Source: a bacterium | GTDB lineage: Bacteria > Lernaellota > Lernaellaia > JACKCT01 | Length of the DNA stretch: 50,165 bases | Assembly: GCA_019912885.1 (NCBI GenBank) | Contig: JAIOHV010000123.1 | Coordinates: forward strand, 1-50,165 | Direction of reading: 5' to 3' | Shown here: piece by piece, positions 1 through 8,599 of the stretch | How the letters are laid out: each line of letters starts with the position of its first letter | Position numbering within the stretch: position 1 is the stretch's first letter | Program-made: the position numbers and the translations under genes | Notes under the pieces: model-generated | Told to the model about the DNA's origin: nothing | What the model saw: the letters and a program-made list of their open reading frames with translations, nothing else | Databases searched by the model: none

Positions 1-2149
1 GGGGCGGCGGGATGAGCTTGACGGGATCTCGTGGCGCGGCCGGCGGCGCACTCTCGCCAGGCGACAGGACGACGGGTTGGTCCTTCGGAGCGCCGTCCGC
101 GCCGGCGACGGTCTTTTCGAGCGCTTCCTGTTCGGCGAGGATCGCGGCCTGGCGTTCCTCCCAATCCTCCGGCTTGACGCATCCGCCCGGCGCGGGCTTG
201 CCGTCTTTCGAAAACACCGGCTGATACGGCTCGCACCAGGCGGCGATGTCGGCGGTGATCGTGCCGCGTTCGGCCATCTTGCCGAGGATGAACGCGAGCA
301 GCGTCGAGTGCCCGCCGACGTAGCCGCGATCGTAGAAGCGGTGGAAATAGACGGGGTTCGAGATGATGCTGCCGAGAAACGCGGCTTGCAGCGCCGACAG
401 ATCGGACGGGTGCTTGCCGAAATAGTGCCTGGCGGCGGGGCCGATTCCGTAGATTCCCGGACCCCATTCGATGATGTTCAGGTAAATTTCGAGGATCCGC
501 TCCTTGGGAATTTCCTCTTCCATCCACCAGGTCAGCAGCATTTCCTGAAATTTGCGCGACGCGGTTTTTTCTTGCGAGAGAAAAAGGTTTTTTGTCGTCT
601 GCATGGACACGGTGCTGGCGCCGCGCGCGAAGCGCTCCTTTTTCAGATTCGTGACGATGCTGTCTTGCACGTGTTTGAGCACGAATCCGTGGTGGCGGAA
701 GAAGCGGCCGTCCTCGCAGGTCAGCACCGCGCCGACGACGGTGCGGCCGATCGATTCGTAGGGCACGAAGTCGGGATTCTCCGGACCGACGACAAACGTC
801 TTGACCGCCTGGCCCTTCTTGAACGCGGTGTGCGTGAACGGTCCCTTGAGTTTGAAAACGTTCGCCTCGCCGGGCGGCGTCGTCACGCGGAAATTGCGCA
901 CCTCGACCGCGGGCGTGATGCGCGCGGTGCGGGGATTCGCGAAATCCAGAAACAGCGCAAGGCTCGCGTCGATCGCGCCGTCGGCGCGCGCGCCCACGAT
1001 CTTCGGCGCGAAATCGCGCGGCAGGGCGTCCAATAGCGCTTGAACCGGCAAGGCGTCGGCGCGCGCGGTGATATCGACAACCGGCTTTTCGCCCTGGGGC
1101 AGGGACGCGGAGCCGGCCAGGTCCATGAACGCGGGGCCAAGGTAAACGCGCGCGCCGGGAATCTCGACGCGGCGGGTGGCGTGATCGACGCGCAAATCGC
1201 CGGTCGCCTTCAGGCGCACGCCGGTGATCGGCCGCGGGGCGAGACGCGGGTCTTCCACGGTGAGGTTTCGCAATTCGCCGTCGAACCGGACGGGCAGGAC
1301 GGCGTCGCCGTTGCGGCGGGTGACGGTCACATCGCCGTCGAGGCGGCTGTCGTCGCCGACGCGGACGCCTTCGGGAAGATACGGCGCGAGGAACGCAAGC
1401 GAGAGGCCGCGTCCGGACAGTTCCACGCGCTGCGCGTCGCCCGACGCGGACATCACGATCTCAAACGATCCCCCGTCCGGCCCGACGCCGCCTACCGCGC
1501 GGCCGGTGACGCGCCGGCCGACGAGATCAACGAATACGCCGGCGTCGACGTTGTTCATCGTGACGCGGCCGGGCGGCGTGCGCGCGAAACGCTCGTCCAC
1601 GAATTCGACGCGCCCGCGCTTGATCGCCAGCTCCACGCCCATAAGCGAGCCGAGGATGCGATCGGCGACGGAATCGCCGGCGGGCGTTTCCGGCGATTTG
1701 TTCACGCGCACATTCCCCGATTCGGAGAGCAGCTCCAGGGGAATATTCGGCTTGCCGCCGGAGTCGATCGCGAGTCGAATGTCGGTGTCCTCGAGCGATA
1801 CGCCGGTCAGCTTTACCGGAACGGCGAGCGACGGAGCGAGTTCGAACGTAAGCTGTGCGTTCGCCGCGCGGAGGATTTCCGGACCGCCGCCCGAGGGCGA
1901 CAGGCGCAGATCGGTCAGGCGGACATTGGTCGTCATGTCCGTCGTGATCGCGCCGTAGCTGAAGGTCAGGCCGGCGCGCCGGGCGAGCGCCGCGCGGCCG
2001 GCATCGATTTTCGCGGCGAGGTAGCCGTCGCGCGCCTCGCGCAGGCGATCGAAAGCGAAGCCCGCGCCGACACCGACGGCGACGAGGACGAGAAGAACGA
2101 TGCGCGCGCGCCGTTTGCGTCGCCGGATGATTTCGAGATCGAGTGCCAT
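1..2149 (-). CDS. Peptidoglycan glycosyltransferase (GT51) with long N-terminal domain, partial
   Basis: The frame is open from ATG 2149 to the window edge (716 codons, C-terminus missing). The N-terminus is basic, then one membrane segment (residues about 15-32), then roughly 420 residues of AsmA/DUF3971-like character with no catalytic motif I recognise. The GT51 domain follows from about residue 455. All five family motifs are visible in order: CEDGRFFRHHG, RGASTVSMQTTKN, SRKFQE, KERILEIYLN and GPAARHYFGK. The catalytic Glu of the ED motif is present. The expected role is polymerising lipid II into glycan strands at the periplasmic face of the inner membrane. No transpeptidase domain is visible before the window ends; the last residues are Pro/Ala-rich. 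The large N-terminal domain is unlike ordinary monofunctional MtgA (about 240 aa) or PBP1A. Glycosyltransferase call is strong; the N-terminal assignment is tentative. Confidence 0.85.
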   Translation of the reverse strand, partial: MALDLEIIRRRKRRARIVLLVLVAVGVGAGFAFDRLREARDGYLAAKIDAGRAALARRAGLTFSYGAITTDMTTNVRLTDLRLSPSGGGPEILRAANAQLTFELAPSLAVPVKLTGVSLEDTDIRLAIDSGGKPNIPLELLSESGNVRVNKSPETPAGDSVADRILGSLMGVELAIKRGRVEFVDERFARTPPGRVTMNNVDAGVFVDLVGRRVTGRAVGGVGPDGGSFEIVMSASGDAQRVELSGRGLSLAFLAPYLPEGVRVGDDSRLDGDVTVTRRNGDAVLPVRFDGELRNLTVEDPRLAPRPITGVRLKATGDLRVDHATRRVEIPGARVYLGPAFMDLAGSASLPQGEKPVVDITARADALPVQALLDALPRDFAPKIVGARADGAIDASLALFLDFANPRTARITPAVEVRNFRVTTPPGEANVFKLKGPFTHTAFKKGQAVKTFVVGPENPDFVPYESIGRTVVGAVLTCEDGRFFRHHGFVLKHVQDSIVTNLKKERFARGASTVSMQTTKNLFLSQEKTASRKFQEMLLTWWMEEEIPKERILEIYLNIIEWGPGIYGIGPAARHYFGKHPSDLSALQAAFLGSIISNPVYFHRFYDRGYVGGHSTLLAFILGKMAERGTITADIAAWCEPYQPVFSKDGKPAPGGCVKPEDWEERQAAILAEQEALEKTVAGADGAPKDQPVVLSPGESAPPAAPRDPVKLIPPP

Positions 2150-2179
2150 GGCGGGCGCGCCATCGCCGCGCGCGGCGGA

Positions 2180-2674
2180 CTAAACCCGCGCGCGGGGCGT
2201 CGCGAGATCGCCGCCGGGGGGCGTCAGCCGGGAAGCGGCCTGCGTCGTGTCGTCGTCGGCATCATCATCCGCGATGGTGTCGTCGTCATCCGCCGTGTCG
2301 TCGTCGGAAGTGTCGTCGTCCGCCGAATCGTCGTCGAGGCCTTGTTCCTCGGGCGTCCAGAAACCGTGGTCGGGCAGACATTCGACGAACTCGTCGCAAC
2401 TGTCTTCGACGTACCGAAACTTCTTGTAGCAGCGGTACATCTCGCGCCAGAGATTTCCCTTGGCGAACTGGCAGGACTCGTAGGCGTCGGCGCCGGAGGT
2501 CTCGGACTTGTCGTCGAGCGAAATGAGGACGCCGCACTCGGCGACGCGTTCGAGCACGGGCCGGCAGTTGAACCAATGAACCTCGTCGCCTCCGGTGTCG
2601 CCGGCGCAGGATACCGCGACGGCGCCCATCGCGGCGGCGGCCGTAAGCAACGCAAACACAATCACGCGACGCAT
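2180..2674 (-). CDS. Putative lipoprotein with Asp-rich tail
   Basis: This 164-residue protein is not recognised by family. ATG 2674 starts a typical lipoprotein signal (MRR, then a hydrophobic run) ending in the lipobox AVSC at about residue 23; a GTG eight codons upstream is less likely. The mature part has several Cys residues (WFNC, AECG, YESC, RCYK, DSCDE, VECL), suggesting a small disulphide-bonded domain. The tail has repeated DDDT/DDDS units encoded by GAC/GAT runs, the same type of Asp tract found in three other exported proteins of this window. It is followed 30 bp later by the glycosyltransferase gene on the same strand, so the two may be co-transcribed. Function unknown; likely outer-membrane or periplasmic. 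Confidence 0.6.
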   Translation of the reverse strand: MRRVIVFALLTAAAAMGAVAVSCAGDTGGDEVHWFNCRPVLERVAECGVLISLDDKSETSGADAYESCQFAKGNLWREMYRCYKKFRYVEDSCDEFVECLPDHGFWTPEEQGLDDDSADDDTSDDDTADDDDTIADDDADDDTTQAASRLTPPGGDLATPRARV

Positions 2675-2747
2675 CGTCAAATTATCCCCCGAACGCACGC
2701 GCGGTTATAGGCGGGAGGGGAAAGGCGTGTCAACGCAATGGAGAAAC

Positions 2748-2780
2748 GTCCGGAAGTCCGGAAGTCCGGAAGGTCATCGC
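2748..2780 (+). repeat. Octamer tandem repeat with GGTCATCGC end
   Basis: Three perfect GTCCGGAA octamers are followed by GGTCATCGC. The same arrangement (octamers of the type GNCTGGAA/GTCCGGAA closed by GGTCATCGC) recurs at 40395, 40448 and 49667, and with slightly changed ends at 39220, 39386 (inverted) and 40545 (inverted). The element lies between divergent genes and is not coding. Confidence 0.8.
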
Positions 2781-2883
2781 ATTCCACGACGCATCGCGCC
2801 ATGGCCTTCCTGCCTTACGTCTATTTGGTCGGGCATGGGCACGGGCGCGGGATGCGAGTCGATATCGGGTACAATCGAAATCG

Positions 2884-5847
2884 ATGTCCGAGCGCTTTCC
2901 CCGCAAGCTCGCCGCGCTGTCGCCGTTTCGCGTGCGCGACATCCTGCTCGTATCGACGCCGTACGACGCGTTCATGATCGAGGAGGACGGCCCGCTGTTC
3001 GAGCGATTGTGGGCCGAGTTCATGAAGCGCGATCTCACGGCGCCGCCGCGGCTGACGCACGCGCGCACGGGCGAGGAGGCGCTGGCGCAGCTTGGCAAGC
3101 GGCGGTTCGACCTCGTGCTGACGATGGCGCGTTTATCCGACATGGAGCTTTCGCGCTTCGCGCGCGAGAAGGCGAAGGTGGCGCCGGATGTGCCGCTCGT
3201 GTTGCTCGCGTCGGACATCACGCGGACGGGCGGCGAGGAGGAGGCGCGCCGGCCCGAGGGCGTGGATGACCTTTTTTTGTGGCGCGGCGACGCGAGGATC
3301 CTCGTGCCGATCATCCACCTCGTCGAGGACCGGCGGAACGTCGAGCACGACGTGGCGCTCGCGGGGGTGCGCGTCATCATCGTCGCGGAGGATTCCGCGG
3401 CGTTCGCCTCGACGCTTTTGGTCGCGGTGTACGAGGAACTGGCGCGACAGGCGGCCGCCCTTTTCGCCGAGGGCGCGAACGTCGGCGAGCGCATCCTCGC
3501 GACGCAGACGCGCCCCAAGATGCTTCACGCCACGAGCTATGAAGCGGCGTGGGCGCTGTACGAACGCTATCGCGCGAACGTGCTCGCCGTCATCAGCGAC
3601 ATCGCGATGCCTCGCGGCGGGCGGGTCGATCCGCGCGCGGGATTCGCGCTCGCCGAGGCGGTGCGCGAGACCGATCCGCTGGTGCCGATGTTGCTGACCT
3701 CGAGCGAGACGGAAAACGAGGCCGAGGCGGATCGCGCGCGCCTGCACTTTGTAGACAAGAACTCGCCGCGATTCGCCGAAGCGCTTCGCGAATTCATGCT
3801 CGAAGAGTTGGGATTCGGCGATTTCGTTTTCCGCACGCCCGATGGACAGGTGGTCGGCCGCGCGCGGGAGCTTCGCCGGCTCGCCGGCGTCATCGAGAAA
3901 ATGCCGGACGAGTCGATCGTCTTCCACGCGCGCCGAAATCATTTTTCCAACTGGCTCATGGCCCGAAGCGAATTCGCGCTCGCCGAGCGCCTGCGCCCCC
4001 GGCGCATCGAGGAATTCGCGGACGCCGCGGAACTGCGGCGCTTTCTCGTCGAGACGCTGCGCGCGGCACGCACCGCCGCGAGCGCCGGCGTCATCATGGA
4101 TTATTCGCCGGAGGATTTTTCGCGCCACCGCTTCGTGCGGCTGTCGTCCGGTTCCATCGGCGGCAAGGCTCGCGGCCTCGCGTTCCTGAACCAGATGCTC
4201 GCCGAGCGCGGCGACGACGTGTTTGGGGGGCTCACCGTGCGCCTGCCGCAAACGTTCGCGCTCGGCATCGAGACGTATGACGAATTTCTCGCGGCTAACC
4301 ATCTGCACGACCTGGTCGACGATCCGCCGGACGACGACGAGATCGCGAAGCGGTTTTACCGCGCGTCGCTGCCGGCCGATCTGCGCCGCCGGCTCCTTGC
4401 GATCGTCGAGGCGATCGAGCGGCCGATCGCCGTGCGTTCATCGAGCCTGCTCGAGGACTCGCTGTATCACCCCTTCGCGGGCGTGTACCTGACACACGTC
4501 GTGCCAAACGCCGGCGCGTCCGCGCCGCGCCGCGCGGCGGCGCTCGAGGGCGCGATTCGCCTGGTGTACGCGTCGGCGCTATCGCAACACGCGCGCGACT
4601 ACTACGAGGCGTCGGGTTTGTCGGGCGAACGCGAGCGCATGGGCATCGTCATCCAGCCCCTTGTCGGACGCGCGCGGGGCGAGCGGTTTTATCCGACGGC
4701 GTCCGGCGTCGCGCAGTCGTTCAATCATTATTCCACCGGCCGGCAAAAGCCCGAGGAAGGCGCCGCAAACATCGCGCTTGGCCTGGGGCGCCTGGTGATG
4801 GAGGGCGGCGCGGGGTTGCGCTTTTCGCCGCGTCACCCGGACGCGCTCGTTGAATTCGCGTCGCCCGAGGCGATCGTCGAGCGAACGCAACGGGAGTTCT
4901 ACGCGGTCGATCTGGCCGCGAAAATCAAGCGCCGCGAGGACTTCGATCGCATCGTGCGGCGGTTCGCGCTCGAGGCCGCGGAGGCCGACGGGGTGCTCCC
5001 GCTTGTCGGCGGCGTGTACGACGCGGACGATCGGCGCATCCGCGCGGATTTTTCGCGGGCCGGCGCGCGCGTGGTGGATTTCGAGAACATCCTTCGACAT
5101 CGCGCGATACCGCTGGCGGACGCGTTGTGCGAGCTGCTGGAGCTTGCGCGCCGGGGAACGGGCACGGACGTGGAGATCGAATTCGCGATGGAGATGGGCG
5201 ATTTCGGCCGCATGACGCCGCCGGGCGAGGAGCGCCGGCCGCCGATCCTGTATCTCACGCAGCTTCGCCCGCAGGCGGCCGCGCCGGGACTCGACGACAT
5301 CGGCGCGCGGCTTCCGGCGCGCGAGCGGTGCGTCGTGGCGAGCGACGCCGCGCTTGGACATGGCGTGCTGCGCGACATCGGCGATGTCATTTTCGTCGAT
5401 CCGGTCGCGTGGTCGGCCGGCGCGCACAAGGAGATCGCGAAGGAACTTGGCGCGTTGAACGACGATCTCGCGAGCGAAAATCGGCCGTACATTCTGATCG
5501 GCCCGGGCCGCTGGGGTTCGCGCGATCCGTGGCTCGGCATTCCCGTTCGTTTTCGGGAGATTTCGATGGCGCGCGTCATCGTGGAGGCATCGCCCGCGGG
5601 CTACGACGTGGAGCCGTCGCAGGGCACGCACTTTTTTCAGAACCTCGTCGCCTTGAAAATCGGCTACCTGTTCCTGCCGCCGGGCACGGGGCCGGACAAT
5701 GATGCGTCGAATCGCCTCGATTGGCCGTGGCTGCTCGAACAAACGCCGCTCAAACGCACGCCACACCTGCGCAGCCTGCGTTTTGAATCGCCGCTCAAGG
5801 TGACGCTGGACGGGCGGGCGAGGCGGGGGTTCGTGGAGAAGACGTGA
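2884..5847 (+). CDS. Receiver-like / PEP-pyruvate-binding domain fusion protein
   Basis: 987 residues. The N-terminal half holds two response-regulator-like regions. The first (about 15-150) is degenerate. The second (about 160-315) carries ISDIAMPRGG as a possible phospho-acceptor site and ends near HFVDKNSP with a conserved-looking Lys. After a linker comes a PPDK_N/PEP-synthase-type ATP-grasp domain: SGSIGGKARGLAFLN (about 418), RPIAVRSSSLLEDS (about 515) and a C-terminal part with GPGRWGSRDPWLG (about 876). The swivelling phospho-histidine domain and the TIM-barrel PEP domain of true PEP synthase are absent, so a complete PEP synthase reaction is unlikely. Proteins of this layout are usually annotated only as PEP/pyruvate-binding; the receiver modules suggest nucleotide- or phosphate-dependent signalling (inference). 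ATG 2884 has a weak ribosome-binding site. Confidence 0.8.
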   Translation: MSERFPRKLAALSPFRVRDILLVSTPYDAFMIEEDGPLFERLWAEFMKRDLTAPPRLTHARTGEEALAQLGKRRFDLVLTMARLSDMELSRFAREKAKVAPDVPLVLLASDITRTGGEEEARRPEGVDDLFLWRGDARILVPIIHLVEDRRNVEHDVALAGVRVIIVAEDSAAFASTLLVAVYEELARQAAALFAEGANVGERILATQTRPKMLHATSYEAAWALYERYRANVLAVISDIAMPRGGRVDPRAGFALAEAVRETDPLVPMLLTSSETENEAEADRARLHFVDKNSPRFAEALREFMLEELGFGDFVFRTPDGQVVGRARELRRLAGVIEKMPDESIVFHARRNHFSNWLMARSEFALAERLRPRRIEEFADAAELRRFLVETLRAARTAASAGVIMDYSPEDFSRHRFVRLSSGSIGGKARGLAFLNQMLAERGDDVFGGLTVRLPQTFALGIETYDEFLAANHLHDLVDDPPDDDEIAKRFYRASLPADLRRRLLAIVEAIERPIAVRSSSLLEDSLYHPFAGVYLTHVVPNAGASAPRRAAALEGAIRLVYASALSQHARDYYEASGLSGERERMGIVIQPLVGRARGERFYPTASGVAQSFNHYSTGRQKPEEGAANIALGLGRLVMEGGAGLRFSPRHPDALVEFASPEAIVERTQREFYAVDLAAKIKRREDFDRIVRRFALEAAEADGVLPLVGGVYDADDRRIRADFSRAGARVVDFENILRHRAIPLADALCELLELARRGTGTDVEIEFAMEMGDFGRMTPPGEERRPPILYLTQLRPQAAAPGLDDIGARLPARERCVVASDAALGHGVLRDIGDVIFVDPVAWSAGAHKEIAKELGALNDDLASENRPYILIGPGRWGSRDPWLGIPVRFREISMARVIVEASPAGYDVEPSQGTHFFQNLVALKIGYLFLPPGTGPDNDASNRLDWPWLLEQTPLKRTPHLRSLRFESPLKVTLDGRARRGFVEKT

Positions 5848-5908
5848 GCGCGGCTTGTGATTTCAGTGCCGCAGATGTAGCCAAGCGGAGTGCGCGGGTG
5901 GCCCTTTT

Positions 5909-5928
5909 CGCCGATCTTGCGATCGGCG
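5909..5928. terminator. Hairpin between convergent genes
   Basis: CGCCGATC-TTGC-GATCGGCG forms a perfect 8-bp stem with a 4-nt loop midway between the convergent stop codons at 5847 and 5942. No downstream T tract is present for the plus-strand transcript, and the T run on the other side (CTTTT) precedes the stem. It could act as a bidirectional transcript end or stabiliser rather than a classical intrinsic terminator. Confidence 0.4.
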
Positions 5929-5941
5929 GTCCCAGCACCTC

Positions 5942-8467
5942 TTACGACGCGCTTTCGGCCGCGCGTTTCACCGCCTCGACCACCATGTCGCGCGTGACGA
6001 TCTCCGGCAGCAGCACGGGCGCGTCGGCGCGGCCGGGCGCGATGACGACGTAAAGCGGCACGCCGGCCTTGCCGTGGCGCTTGAGATACGCGGTGATCGC
6101 GGGATCGCGGCTTGTCCAGTCGCCTTTCACCGCCGCGACGTTGTAGGTCTTGAACGCCTCGCGAATCTCGTCGGTGTTGATCACGGCGCCTTCGTTGACC
6201 TTGCACGTCCAGCACCACGCGGCGGTGAAGTCGATGAAAACCGTCCGGCCGGAGTCGGCCAGCTCGCGCACGCGATCCTCGGAAAACGCCTCCCACGCGT
6301 GTCCGCCCGACTGATCGACCCCGGCGGCGCTCGCGGGCGCGGGGGTGAAGCGCAGCGTCATCGCGGCTCCGGCAAGAGCGATGATCAGCGCGACGGTGTA
6401 GGCGACGGCGCGCACGCGCGCCGCGCGCATGATGCTTCCGAAGCGGCCGGCGATGAACGCGGCGACCGCGAGGACGCCGAGGAAGATCAGCATGCGCGTC
6501 AGCCCCGCGGCGCCGACCTGTTGGCCGAGGACATCCAGCAGCCAGATGACCGTCGCGACAAGCAAAAAGCCCATGATCGCGCGGAAGGTGTCCATCCAGT
6601 CGCCGGGCTTCGGCAAGGAGCGCGCCCACGCGGGCACGAACGCCAGCGCCAGAAACGGAAACGCGAGGCCAAGGCCGATCGTCATGAAGACGAGCAACGT
6701 CGTGATCAATGGTTGCGAAAACGCGAATCCGAGCGCGGTGCCGAGAAAAGGCGCGGTGCACGGCGTGGCCAATAGCGTGGCGAACGCGCCGCTCGCGAGC
6801 GACCCCGCGATGCCCTCGCGCGAGGAGGCCTCGGCGAACAGGCCGCTCGACGGCGCCTGAATTTCGAACACGCCGAACAGCGAGAGCGCGAAGACGAACA
6901 CCACCGCCGCGAGCAGCGATACGAAAAGCGGCGACTGAAACTGAAATCCCCAGCCGACCGCCTCGCCGCCGGCCTTCAGGACGCCGACGAGCCCCGCCAG
7001 AAGCGCGAAGCTCGCCACGATGCCGACGGTGTACGCGACGCCGTGGACGCGGATCTGGCGCGGCGTCAATTCCGCGTGGCGCATCAGCGTCATGATCTTG
7101 ATCGACACGACCGGCAGAACGCACGGCATGAAATTCAGGATGACGCCGCCGAAAAATCCGAACACGAGCATCAGCAAAAACGGCGGCGCCGCGGCGGGCG
7201 TGCCGAGCGCGCCTTTCATGGGATCGGGTCCGGCCGATCCGCGCGAAATGTCCGTGGACGACAGCGCGTTTTTGGTGACCGCGGCACCGGCGGGCACGCG
7301 CGGCAGCGCCGTTTCAAACGACACGGCCAGCGGCGTCGATTCCTCGCCGCGCACGAGCGATAGCTGAAAGACGCCGCCGACCTTCTCCGATGCGGCGTCG
7401 CCCGGGAAAGTGCGCCCGGTCAGTTTCACGGCGAGCTCCTCGGCCGGGCCCGCCTCGAGCGTCGTGACCGAATCGACCTCGTAGTTTTGCGGCGCGGACG
7501 GGATCAACAACGGCATGTGCGCATCGCGGCGCGCGGCGATCTTCGAATCGCCCGCCGCGCGCACGACAAACAGCGCCGTGAATTCCTCCTCCGGGCGCAC
7601 GGCGCTTGCCGACAGCGTCGCGGCGACATTCACCTGCGTCGCATCGGCGTCGGACACGGGGACGAGCGCCGCGTATCGATCGAAAAGGCTCGCGTGAACG
7701 CCCGCGGTTTCCGCCGGATGCACGGGCAAGGTCAGCGAAAGCTCCTTGTCGCCCGGGATGCACTTTTCTCGGCAGACCAGCCACGCCGCCTTCGCGGTGA
7801 ACGTCACGTCCCCGGGGGCGAGATCGTCGGGCGCGCGCACGTCGGCGAAAAGCAGCACCTCTTTCTCGTATCCGTACCCCGACAGCTCCTCGCCGGTTCC
7901 GCCGAAGCGGATTGGCGCGGGGTATTGCGTTTCGGAGACGGTGAAGCCCTCGGGCGCGCCCCATTCGACGGTGGTCGGAATGCCCGCGTCGCCGGGATTG
8001 GTCCAGTAGACATGCCAGCGGTCGACGAGCTTGAAACGCACGCCGACGCGGAACTCCTCGCCTGGGCCGGCGGAGCCCTGGCTTGCGATCAGTTCCGTCA
8101 CGACAAGCTGGTGGACGTCCTCGCTTTCGTCGTCTTGCGCGAGCGCGGACGCCGCGAAAAGCACGATGAGCACGGCCGCGGCGGCGGCAACCCAGGGACG
8201 TTTCAAGGCGTGCGGGCGCGCGGCGGGCGCCGTGATCGCGAAATAGCGCCCCGCGACGGCGCGCGGCCAGGCGGCAATCGCGAGCGTGGCCGCATCGAGA
8301 CGGCGCGCGATCGACCGGGCCGGGGCGCATTTCAGTACGCGATGGCGAAGGAGCGCGCGCGCCTCGTGGCGGACATACGCCCGCACCACGCGCGGATGCA
8401 GCAGCACGCGCCGCGCCAACGGTCTGCGCAAAAGGCGGAGGAATCGCCGGCGAACGGCGGATTTCAT
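5942..8467 (-). CDS. DsbD/ScsB-like thiol:disulphide interchange protein
   Basis: A membrane electron shuttle that would carry reducing power from cytoplasmic thioredoxin to periplasmic disulphides. Domains in order are a DsbC/TlpA-type N-terminal beta domain (HVYWTNPGDAG near its start), a DsbD transmembrane domain with both hallmark cysteines (FMPCVLP and TPCTAPFLG), and a C-terminal thioredoxin domain with AAWCWTCKVNE (CxxC active site). The length fits ScsB-like proteins better than classical DsbD. The start is uncertain. ATG 8467 gives an Arg-rich 87-residue extension. TTG 8206 gives MKRPWV plus a clean signal peptide ending ASALAQ, which is biologically more attractive, but no clear ribosome-binding site precedes either. 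Convergent with the upstream PEP-binding gene. Confidence 0.88.
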   Translation of the reverse strand: MKSAVRRRFLRLLRRPLARRVLLHPRVVRAYVRHEARALLRHRVLKCAPARSIARRLDAATLAIAAWPRAVAGRYFAITAPAARPHALKRPWVAAAAAVLIVLFAASALAQDDESEDVHQLVVTELIASQGSAGPGEEFRVGVRFKLVDRWHVYWTNPGDAGIPTTVEWGAPEGFTVSETQYPAPIRFGGTGEELSGYGYEKEVLLFADVRAPDDLAPGDVTFTAKAAWLVCREKCIPGDKELSLTLPVHPAETAGVHASLFDRYAALVPVSDADATQVNVAATLSASAVRPEEEFTALFVVRAAGDSKIAARRDAHMPLLIPSAPQNYEVDSVTTLEAGPAEELAVKLTGRTFPGDAASEKVGGVFQLSLVRGEESTPLAVSFETALPRVPAGAAVTKNALSSTDISRGSAGPDPMKGALGTPAAAPPFLLMLVFGFFGGVILNFMPCVLPVVSIKIMTLMRHAELTPRQIRVHGVAYTVGIVASFALLAGLVGVLKAGGEAVGWGFQFQSPLFVSLLAAVVFVFALSLFGVFEIQAPSSGLFAEASSREGIAGSLASGAFATLLATPCTAPFLGTALGFAFSQPLITTLLVFMTIGLGLAFPFLALAFVPAWARSLPKPGDWMDTFRAIMGFLLVATVIWLLDVLGQQVGAAGLTRMLIFLGVLAVAAFIAGRFGSIMRAARVRAVAYTVALIIALAGAAMTLRFTPAPASAAGVDQSGGHAWEAFSEDRVRELADSGRTVFIDFTAAWCWTCKVNEGAVINTDEIREAFKTYNVAAVKGDWTSRDPAITAYLKRHGKAGVPLYVVIAPGRADAPVLLPEIVTRDMVVEAVKRAAESAS

Positions 8468-8599
8468 GCGGGCGTCAAACGACAATGGCTTTCTCGCTGG
8501 TTCCGGCGTCCACGAATCCGGACGCAAACGTACCGCGTGGGGATACGCCTGTCACGCGGGGAGCGTTGCGGGGCCAGGCGATTCCGAACCCGTCCTTCG

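Noticed and set aside
77-2710. Long plus-strand open frames opposite the glycosyltransferase gene
   Set aside because: Arg- and Asp-rich antisense shadows typical of high-GC DNA; the minus frame carries all GT51 motifs.
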